Shown piece by piece: positions 35,017 to 42,226 of a DNA stretch of 48,281 bases (the first letter of the stretch is position 1; each line of letters opens with the position of its first letter). Below the pieces are notes generated by a model. It was given only the letters and a program-made list of their open reading frames with translations, had not been told where the DNA came from and did not search any database. Origin of the DNA: CAZRDB01 sp964598695 (GTDB lineage: Bacteria > Armatimonadota > Zipacnadia > UBA1398); contig CAZRDB010000014.1 in the NCBI GenBank assembly GCA_964598695.1, positions 1 to 48,281 on the forward strand, given 5' to 3'. A program made the translations under genes and the position numbers.

Positions 35017-36330
35017 CTAGAGCGGCGGAGGCCCGGCACGCCCGATGCCGACGTAGACGAGCCCCTCGCGGGCGATGTCGACGGGGGCGTAGAGGTTGCG
35101 GCCATCGAAGACGTGGACGCCGCGCATGAGCTTCCGCACCTTCGCCCAGTTGGGCAGGCGGAACTCCTGCCAGTCGGTCACGACGGCGAGCGCGTCGACC
35201 TCGACGCAGGCGTCGTACGGCCCGGCACAGGCGAGGACGCGCTCGTCCCACCGCTCGCGCACGACGCTGATCGAGGCGGGATCGAAGGCCTGGACTGTGG
35301 CCCCCGCGGCGACCAGATCGTCGATCAGGGTCAGCGCCGGCGACTCCCGCGTGTCATCGGTGTCGCGCTTGAACGAGAGGCCCCAGACGCCCACTCGGCG
35401 GCCGGCGAGATCGGAGCCGAGGCACTCGCGGATCTTGTCGGCCAGCCGCCGCTTCTGCCGCTCGTTGACCTCATGGACGGCCGCGACGAGCCGCGTCTCG
35501 TAGCCATGGCGCTGGCCCATGCTCATGATCGCTCGCACGTCCTTGGGGAAGCACGAGCCGCCGTAGCCCACGCCGGGGTAGAAGAAGTGGGCGCCGATCC
35601 GACGGTCGGCCCCGGCCGCGAGGCGCACCTGCTCGACATCGGCCCCGAGCCGCTCGCACAGGTTCGCGATCTCGTTGATGAACGAGATGCGCGTTGCGAG
35701 GAAGGCGTTGGCCGTGTACTTGGTCATCTCGGCCGAGCGGTTGTCCATCAGGAACACCTGCGTGGTCGGGCCGAGGTAGGGCCGGTGGAGCGAAGCGACG
35801 CTCTCGCCGGCGTCGCGCTCCCGGCAGCCGATCACCACGCGGTCGGGCTGGGCGAAGTCGCGTAATGCCTGACCCTCGCGCAGGAACTCCGGGTTGGAGA
35901 CCACCGCGACATCGCTCCGGCCCATCTCCTCCAGAATCTCGCGGGCGCGATCGGCCGTGCCCACCGGTACGGTGCTCTTGATCGCCAGCACCAGGCCTCG
36001 GGGCCCGTGCTCGCCCACGGCACGCACGGCGCGCTCGACGGCCTCGAGATCGGTGGAGCCGTCCGGCTGCGGCGGCGTGCCCACGGCGATGAAGGCCCAC
36101 CGGGCTTCGGCGAGCGCCTCCTCGGGCTGCGTGGAGGCGGAGACCCGCCCGTCCCGGAGGTTGCGTTCGAACAGCTCGGCGAGCCCGGGTTCATAGATCG
36201 GGAGGATGCCCCGTCGAAGCCGCGTCACCCGCTCGGCATCGACATCGAGGAAGGTGACATCGGCGCCGGAGTCGGCGAAACACGTCCCGGTGACCAGCCC
36301 CACGTAGCCCGCGCCCACAACACAGATCAT
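35017..36330 (-). CDS. ugd: UDP-glucose 6-dehydrogenase
   Basis: It oxidises UDP-glucose to UDP-glucuronate with two NAD+, supplying acidic sugar for exopolysaccharide. The 437-residue protein has the N-terminal Rossmann motif GAGYVGLVTG, VGTPPQPDGS, KSTVPVGT, NPEFLREG, and the catalytic cysteine Cys260 in GYGGSCFPKD. A C-terminal UDP-binding domain has WGLSFKRDTDDTRESP. Length is normal. The start ATG has GGGAGG upstream. It lies 101 bp upstream of the large hybrid kinase on the same strand; a long non-coding region with an orphan terminator-like element precedes it. Together with rmlA, the phosphoglycosyl transferase and the SLBB protein it makes a dispersed exopolysaccharide gene set. Confidence 0.95.
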   Translation of the reverse strand: MICVVGAGYVGLVTGTCFADSGADVTFLDVDAERVTRLRRGILPIYEPGLAELFERNLRDGRVSASTQPEEALAEARWAFIAVGTPPQPDGSTDLEAVERAVRAVGEHGPRGLVLAIKSTVPVGTADRAREILEEMGRSDVAVVSNPEFLREGQALRDFAQPDRVVIGCRERDAGESVASLHRPYLGPTTQVFLMDNRSAEMTKYTANAFLATRISFINEIANLCERLGADVEQVRLAAGADRRIGAHFFYPGVGYGGSCFPKDVRAIMSMGQRHGYETRLVAAVHEVNERQKRRLADKIRECLGSDLAGRRVGVWGLSFKRDTDDTRESPALTLIDDLVAAGATVQAFDPASISVVRERWDERVLACAGPYDACVEVDALAVVTDWQEFRLPNWAKVRKLMRGVHVFDGRNLYAPVDIAREGLVYVGIGRAGPPPL

Positions 36331-36493
36331 CGTGACCTCCCGATCGCGCGATCACGGCCCACGGCCCTCACGACCGCGTGCTCGCTATTCCGCGCCCGCC
36401 CGGCGGTCTCCTCGCACCGACGCTCGAACGCCCCGCGCAACGCGGCAGCCGAGCTGGGAGGAGGGGGGAGAGGCGGGGAGCACCCATCGTCAG

Positions 36494-36527
36494 CAGATCA
36501 GTCGGGGGGGGGGCATTGCATGATCTG
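36494..36527. other. Inverted repeat enclosing a G10 run
   Basis: CAGATCA (36494-36500) pairs with TGATCTG (36521-36527); the loop contains ten consecutive G (36504-36513). It lies in the non-coding region upstream of ugd. The G-run is prone to slippage and to sequencing error. Confidence 0.4.
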
Positions 36528-36554
36528 TTAGTGAGCACTCCCCAGACCAAGAAT

Positions 36555-36599
36555 AGCCAAACTGGCCGCCATCTCCTGCGTATGGCCCTGGCTTTTTTT
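36555..36599 (+). terminator. Orphan intrinsic-terminator-like structure with T7 tail
   Basis: AGCCA (36555-36559) pairs with TGGCT (36589-36593), with GCCAT/ATGGC inside (36568-36572 with 36582-36586), followed directly by seven T. It faces the plus strand, yet no plus-strand gene precedes it. The remaining bases of 36331-36876 show no coding region. Confidence 0.45.
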
Positions 36600-36876
36600 G
36601 CCGCTGCCGGCCCGGGACTGGCACGCTCGGCAGGCCGTATCGCCGCCTCCCGGGGGCCGCGCTGTGGAAATCCGCGCTTCTTTCTCGGGGTTGACGCGGA
36701 CGCCTGACGGGGTAGGGCATAAGTGAACTGAGCGCGATCGCGGGACCGGAACCTACCGCGGTCGAGCCCTGAGCCCATCGCTCAGATCGTGATCAGTCGG
36801 GGATCTAGGCCGTGCCGGTGGCTCCTCCCAGAGCGTTGGGAGCAGGGCCCCGGCTCCGGCCTTTGTACCACCCCGG

Positions 36877-37809
36877 TCAGCCGACCGTGACGCGGTTCCG
36901 CCCCTCCGCCTTGCTCCGGTACATCAGCTTGTCTGCGCGCGCCACAAGCGCCTCGGCGGTGTCGCCGCCCGCGACGACCGTGCCGCCGATCGAGACGGTC
37001 GCGACGAGGTACGGCGCCTCCGGCCCGGTGCGGAGCCCGGAACTCTCGACCAGCAGCCGGCAGCGCTCCGCACAGCCGCGCAACCCAATCGCGTCGGCGT
37101 GCGGCGCCAGCACGAGGAACTCCTCGCCGCCCCAGCGGGCGACGACATCCGAGGGCCGAACGGACCGCGCCAGCGTCTCGCCGACCATCGCGAGCACCTG
37201 GTCGCCCGTCTTGTGGCCATGGGCGTCGTTGAGGTTCTTGAAGCGGTCGATGTCCAGCATCAGCACCCCGAAGGTGATCGCGTAGCGGGCGAACTCGCTC
37301 AGCATCGCCTCCAGCCGCATCTGGGCGTACCGCCGGTTCGGGAGGCGGGTGAGATCGTCGAGGAAGGCCATCTGGCTCAGCCGCTCGACCTGCTCCTCCA
37401 GGATCCGGACCGGCGTGGCATCGGAGAAGATCTGGATCGCGCCGATGATCGAGTCGCCGGTATCGCGAATCGCGTAGCCCGAGGCGCTGACCGGCACGCG
37501 GTGGCCTCGCTTGTGGTGCAGGTACGCCTGCACGGTTGCGTGGTGGCCGTCGGCGAGCGGCCGGAGGATCGGACAGCCGGTGTTGCACAGCTCACGGCCG
37601 GTGTCGTCGACATGCCGCGGCACGTCATCGGGACACCGTCTGCCGACGACCTCCTCGGCGCTGAAGCCGGTGATCCTCTCCGCGCCCGCGTTCCAGTAGA
37701 CGATCGTCCGATCCCGATCGACGACGTAGACGCCCTCCTGCAGTTGGCCGAGCACTGACTCGACCGACAGCCCCTGGAGCAGTTGGCCGCTTCCGGACAT
37801 CGCGTTCAC
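36877..37809 (-). CDS. PAS-GGDEF diguanylate cyclase
   Basis: It makes cyclic di-GMP from two GTP. The 310-residue cytosolic protein has a PAS domain (about 15-130) with a Cys-containing insert (ELCNTGCPIL) that could bind a ligand or metal, then a GGDEF domain (about 145-310). The active-site loop is GGEEF at 227-231, preceded by the inhibitory I-site RPSD at 218-221, so product feedback is expected. The DxLTxLxNR signature is seen as DDLTRLPNRR. The GTG start at 37809 has AAGGGG eight bases upstream. It diverges from a hybrid kinase gene (238-bp gap) and lies near ugd, compatible with c-di-GMP control of exopolysaccharide. Confidence 0.93.
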   Translation of the reverse strand: MNAMSGSGQLLQGLSVESVLGQLQEGVYVVDRDRTIVYWNAGAERITGFSAEEVVGRRCPDDVPRHVDDTGRELCNTGCPILRPLADGHHATVQAYLHHKRGHRVPVSASGYAIRDTGDSIIGAIQIFSDATPVRILEEQVERLSQMAFLDDLTRLPNRRYAQMRLEAMLSEFARYAITFGVLMLDIDRFKNLNDAHGHKTGDQVLAMVGETLARSVRPSDVVARWGGEEFLVLAPHADAIGLRGCAERCRLLVESSGLRTGPEAPYLVATVSIGGTVVAGGDTAEALVARADKLMYRSKAEGRNRVTVG

Positions 37810-38047
37810 GTGCGGTTCCCCTTATACGGCGGTCGCCGCGTCACGCGCGGCACATGCCCCGTCCCCGGGCGCAGCGATCTGCGTCTGCCGTATCATTCAA
37901 GCCACCGGGGGATTCCCCTACCGGCCGCCATGCCGGGAGGAGCGGGCGTCCGGCGCGGCGAAATGCCCGTGGTCACGGTCCTCGCTGCCGCGGGGGCCGG
38001 CGGCGGGGACGGCGCGCGCGACACGAACGATCGGAGGGTAGGCGAGC

Positions 38048-40405
38048 GTGCCTCTCGACGACCTTCCAGGCCGCCGGGACGTCTCCCCCGATGGAGCCGA
38101 CGACCCCGGCGCGGTTGGCGACGGCCTCGGGCTTCTCGACGCCGTCCTCGACGCCGTGCCCGACATCGTTCACCTGAAGGATCCCTCCGGCCGTTTCGTG
38201 CAGGTCAACCGGGCCGCTGCCGAGTTCCTCGGGCTGAGCCTCCCGTCGGAGGCCGTCGGTCGGTGTGAGGCCGATTGGCTCCCGGGCGACCATGCCGATC
38301 GTGCGCGCGAGGCCGACGCGGCCGTGCTGACGACCGGGGCACACGCCGACGAGCGCCTCGAATGCGTCGAGCGGCCGGGACGACCGCCGACCTGGCTGAT
38401 GACGACGCGGCGGCCGCTGCGGGGCGCGGACGGCACGCCGATCGGCATCCTCACCGTCAGCCGCGACATCACGGAACAGCACGCGGTCGAGCAGTCGCTG
38501 CGGGTCAGCCAGGATCGCTTCCGCCGGATCGTGGAGGCCGCTCCGCTCGGCGCCCACCTCTACCAGCTCCTCCCCGACGACCGCCTCGTCTTCCTGGGAG
38601 CCAACCCGGCCGCCAGCCGAATGCTTGGCACCGACTGCGCGCAGTTCGTCGGGCTGACCATCGAGGAGGCGTTCCCCCCGCTCCTCGAGACCGAGGTCCC
38701 GGCCGCATACCGACAGGTGGCTCGGACCGGCGAGCCCTGGTTCACCGAGCACATCGAGTATGCGGACGGCCGGATCCAGGGCGCCTACGAGGTCCACGCG
38801 TTCCAGACCGAGCCTGGGCTGATGGCGGCGCTCTTCCTCGACATCACCGACCGGCGTCGGATGGAGGAGGAGCTGCGCCTGACCCAGTTCGTGCTCGACC
38901 ACATGAGCGAGGCGGCCTTCCGGATCCGGCCCGATGGGAGCATCGCCTACGCCAACGAGACGGCCTGCCGCCTCTCGGGCTACACCCGCGAGGAGCTGCT
39001 CACGATGTCGGTGCCGGAGATCGACCCCCACTTCGCCCCCGAGAACTGGCAGCCCCACTGGCAGGAGCTGCGTGAGCACGGTGCGGTTCGCCTCGAGGGC
39101 ATCCTCCGGAGCCGCGACGGGCGGGAGGTCCCCATCGAGGTGGCCGCCAACCACGTCGTGTTCGGGGGCCAGGAACTCAACTGCGCCTTCGCCCGCGACC
39201 TCACCGAGCGGAAGGCCGCGGAGGAGCAGCGCGCCCAGCTCGAGGCGCAGGTACAGCATGCGCAGAAGCTCGAGAGCCTCGTGCTCCTCGCCGGGGGCAT
39301 CGCCCACGACTTCACCACCATCCTGATGGGCGTGCTCGGCAACGCCGCCCTCGCGCTCTCGCAGCTCCCGCTCGAGGCGCCGGCCAGGGCCTGCGTCGAG
39401 CAGGTCGAGACCGCGGCGCTCCGGGCCGCCGATCTCGCGAAGCAGATGCTCGCCTACTCGGGCAAGGGCCGCTTCGTGATCGAGTGCCTCGACCTCTCAC
39501 GGTTGGTCGAGGAGATGAGCCACCTGCTGGAGGCGTCGATCTCCAAGAAGGCGCTGCTGCGGCGGCAGTTCGCGGCGAGCCCGGCCTTGGTTCGGGGCGA
39601 CGCCACGCAACTACGGCAGGTCGTGATGAACCTGATCACCAACGCCTCGGACGCACTGGGCGAGGAGCAGGGCGTGATCACCGTTCGCACCTCGATCATC
39701 GAAGTCGACTCCGGCTACCTGGCCAGCACCTACATCGACGACGAACTCCCCGCGGGCCGGTACGCGCTGCTCGAGGTGGCCGACACCGGCTGCGGCATGG
39801 ACGCGGCCACGCGAAGCCGGATGTTCGACCCATTCTTCAGCACCAAGCGCACGGGCCGCGGGCTCGGCATGGCCGCCGCGCTCGGGATCATCCGGGGCCA
39901 TGGGGGGGGGCTCAAGGTGTACACCGAGCCGGGGGCGGGCACCTCGATCAAGGTGCTGCTCCCGTGCGCCGAGCCGGGCGCCGCCGCGCCCCCGCCGGAC
40001 GAGGCGCCGCCCGCCCGCGAAGCCGCCCTCGCGGGCCTGGTGCTCATCGCCGACGACGAGCCGCTCGTGCGGCAGGTGGCCCGGCTGGCGCTCGAGATGG
40101 CCGGCTTCCGCGTGCTGGAGGCCGGCGACGGCCTGGATGCGCTCGAGCAGTACCGCAAGCACGTCGACTCCGTGGTCGCGGTGGTCCTCGACATGAGCAT
40201 GCCGCGAATGGGAGGCGCCGAGGCCTTCCGGGAGATCCGCCGCGAGAACCCCGATGTCCCCGTGATCCTCTCGAGCGGCTTCAACGAGCAGGACACGACG
40301 CAGGACCTCGTCGGTCGGGGCGTCGCGGGGTTCATCCAGAAGCCGTACCGCCCGACCGAGCTGATCGACAAGATCCGGGCCGTGGCGGCCCACGGGAGGA
40401 GCTAG
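38048..40405 (+). CDS. Hybrid histidine kinase: three PAS, HisKA-like, HATPase, receiver
   Basis: 785 residues, no transmembrane helix. PAS domains lie at about 30-140, 155-270 and 280-395. His420 sits in GGIAHDFTT, where most relatives have HDFNN. The HATPase has the KRTGRGLGMAAALGIIRGHGG lid typical of a different subfamily from the other two kinases here. The receiver (665-780) has Asp715 in VVLDMSMPRMGG. The GTG at 38048 follows GGAGGG. Its stop overlaps the convergent MFS gene's stop in a shared CTAG (40402-40405). It diverges from the diguanylate cyclase gene; a functional link between the two is plausible but inferred. Confidence 0.9.
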   Translation: MPLDDLPGRRDVSPDGADDPGAVGDGLGLLDAVLDAVPDIVHLKDPSGRFVQVNRAAAEFLGLSLPSEAVGRCEADWLPGDHADRAREADAAVLTTGAHADERLECVERPGRPPTWLMTTRRPLRGADGTPIGILTVSRDITEQHAVEQSLRVSQDRFRRIVEAAPLGAHLYQLLPDDRLVFLGANPAASRMLGTDCAQFVGLTIEEAFPPLLETEVPAAYRQVARTGEPWFTEHIEYADGRIQGAYEVHAFQTEPGLMAALFLDITDRRRMEEELRLTQFVLDHMSEAAFRIRPDGSIAYANETACRLSGYTREELLTMSVPEIDPHFAPENWQPHWQELREHGAVRLEGILRSRDGREVPIEVAANHVVFGGQELNCAFARDLTERKAAEEQRAQLEAQVQHAQKLESLVLLAGGIAHDFTTILMGVLGNAALALSQLPLEAPARACVEQVETAALRAADLAKQMLAYSGKGRFVIECLDLSRLVEEMSHLLEASISKKALLRRQFAASPALVRGDATQLRQVVMNLITNASDALGEEQGVITVRTSIIEVDSGYLASTYIDDELPAGRYALLEVADTGCGMDAATRSRMFDPFFSTKRTGRGLGMAAALGIIRGHGGGLKVYTEPGAGTSIKVLLPCAEPGAAAPPPDEAPPAREAALAGLVLIADDEPLVRQVARLALEMAGFRVLEAGDGLDALEQYRKHVDSVVAVVLDMSMPRMGGAEAFREIRRENPDVPVILSSGFNEQDTTQDLVGRGVAGFIQKPYRPTELIDKIRAVAAHGRS

Positions 40406-41907
40406 GCCGCGCGGCCGGCGCGATCCTCGCGGGCGTGGCGGACGAACTCGACCAGCCGGTGGGCGCCCTTGGAGAGCGGCTCGAGTTGGCGGCGCGGGAA
40501 GCTGAGGCTCCGACGGATCGCCGCCACCGTGCCCTCCGCGATCCCGCGGGCCGTCTCGCGGACCCCGGCGGCGCCCTTGTCCTCGATCCCCACCAGCCAC
40601 AGAAGGCTCAGGAGCCGGAAGAAGCCGGAGATGATGAACAGCAGGCCGTGGTAGGTCAGCGGGACGCCGAGGACGCTGCCGTGCCAGCCGCCGAGCAGCT
40701 TGGCCATCGCCGCGCCGAAGACCCCGCTCAGCACGCCGGCCACCGCCACGACGACCGAGCTGACGGCCGCGTAGGCGCTGTTCTGGCGCCGGGTGCCGGG
40801 GATCGTCGAGAGCCCGAACATCAGGTTGAGGCTCGCGAGGTCGAGCCCCGGCCAGGCCGCCATCACGACCAGCGAGAGCGCCACCCCCACCCACCACTGC
40901 GGCCCCGCGAGCAGGATCCAGACCGCGGCGCCATGGAGGATCGAGAGCCCGGTCAGGATCATCACCGGCTTGCGTCCGTACCGGTCCACGACCTTGCCCC
41001 AGTGGGGCACGCAGAGCATCGCGACCAGCAGCGGCAGGGAGACCAGCAGGGCGTTGGCCTGGGAGTTCGAGTAGTGGACGACGTCGAAGATGAACAGCCA
41101 GACGTACTGCCCGACATAGCCGATCGCGAACGTGAAGGTCGCCGCGAAGCCGAGGTAACGGCGGAACTGGGCGTCTGCCAGGGGCTCGCGGAGCACCTCC
41201 ATGAGCCGCAGGTGCTTGTTGGTCGGCTCCGGCCGCGGATCGGGCAGGGGGACGAGGATCAGGTAGTCGATGGTGCCGAGCAGCGCGGCCCCGGCCATCA
41301 TGCCGCACAGGGTCCACTGCAGCGTGAGGCGGTCGGCGACCTGCGCGCGGTCGAGCAGCAGGGCCACGAGCACCGTCGCGAAGAGCCCCGTGAGCTGGCC
41401 GAGCTGGGCGCGCCGGCCGAAGTACCGTCCCCGCACCGGCTTCGGAACCACGTCGCCGAACCAGGCGAGCACCCCGGGCGAGGAGACGTGGCCGGCGAGC
41501 GAGGAGGCGCCCAGAATGCCGATCAACGCCACCCACCACACCTTCTGCGGCAGGAGCAGGGGGATCGCGGCGACGCCGAACCACAGCATGCGGTTGATCA
41601 GGCCGGAGATGATGAAGATGCGCTTGCGGTGGCCGTAGCGGCTCATCACGTAACTGGTCGGGAGCTGCAGCAGGCTGCCGGCGAACGGCACGGCGGCGAG
41701 GAAGCCGAAGGCGTACTCCGGCGTGCCCAGCAGCTTCGCGTACTGGGTGAGGGCGGCGCCGGTCGTGATGTACATCCAGGCCGCGCCGAAACCCCAGGCG
41801 TAGCTGATGTGCCGCATCGAGTGCAGCACCCGCCGCGAGGGGCGATCGGCCGGGAGGCGCCGCGGCCCGTTCTCGTCGATTCGCACTGCTCGGCTCGTGC
41901 CGATCAC
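40402..41907 (-). CDS. Major facilitator superfamily transporter
   Basis: About 12 hydrophobic helices in 501 residues, with a 30-residue hydrophilic N-terminus and a basic C-terminal tail of about 40 residues. The loop motif GKVVDRYGRKPVMI between helices of the second half is the canonical MFS D-R-x-G-R-K signature; the first half has a degenerate form, SRYGHRKRIFI. Substrate cannot be assigned; a divergent alpha-galactosidase gene suggests sugar. The start is uncertain: GTG at 41907 has no good ribosome binding site, and an ATG at 41817 just before the first helix is an alternative. Its stop overlaps that of the hybrid kinase. Confidence 0.82.
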   Translation of the reverse strand: MIGTSRAVRIDENGPRRLPADRPSRRVLHSMRHISYAWGFGAAWMYITTGAALTQYAKLLGTPEYAFGFLAAVPFAGSLLQLPTSYVMSRYGHRKRIFIISGLINRMLWFGVAAIPLLLPQKVWWVALIGILGASSLAGHVSSPGVLAWFGDVVPKPVRGRYFGRRAQLGQLTGLFATVLVALLLDRAQVADRLTLQWTLCGMMAGAALLGTIDYLILVPLPDPRPEPTNKHLRLMEVLREPLADAQFRRYLGFAATFTFAIGYVGQYVWLFIFDVVHYSNSQANALLVSLPLLVAMLCVPHWGKVVDRYGRKPVMILTGLSILHGAAVWILLAGPQWWVGVALSLVVMAAWPGLDLASLNLMFGLSTIPGTRRQNSAYAAVSSVVVAVAGVLSGVFGAAMAKLLGGWHGSVLGVPLTYHGLLFIISGFFRLLSLLWLVGIEDKGAAGVRETARGIAEGTVAAIRRSLSFPRRQLEPLSKGAHRLVEFVRHAREDRAGRAA

Positions 41908-42026
41908 CTGTTTCGCGCGCTGCCCGAGCCGCCGGCCCCGTGGGGGGGCGCGGAGGCCCTAGAACTCTTGCCACAGCCCGGGCGCGGGCCCGTGCCCATC
42001 GCGCTTCCGGCGCCAAAAAGCTCATC

Positions 42027-42050
42027 CGGCAGGCCCCGAGAGGCCTGCCG
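42027..42050. other. 9-bp hairpin in the leader between the MFS and GH36 genes
   Basis: CGGCAGGCC, loop CCGAGA, GGCCTGCCG. On the minus strand it is followed nine bases later by T5, so it could attenuate transcription toward the MFS gene; on the plus strand it would be in the GH36 5' region. Nothing else was recognised in 41908-42226. Confidence 0.4.
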
Positions 42051-42226
42051 AAGCCGTGATTCGCGTTGTCAACTCCTGAGTGTTGGCCCGAACCGCCCGG
42101 AGGGGGACACAAAGGCCCGCGCCGCACCGTTAAGGAACGCCGCAGGTGGATCGCGGGATCATCCGGAAGACGCCCGACCGCGGGGGTCTCGGAGGGCGGC
42201 GCACGGGCAAGCCGGGGAGTGGATGT

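Noticed and set aside
36617..36632. Possible sigma54 promoter (TGGCACG... on the plus strand)
   Set aside because: The -12 GC is two bases out of register and no gene follows on that strand.
36368..36778. Possible 136-codon gene on the minus strand upstream of ugd
   Set aside because: Composition is random-like, it spans the G10 run and the terminator structure, and no ribosome binding site was found.
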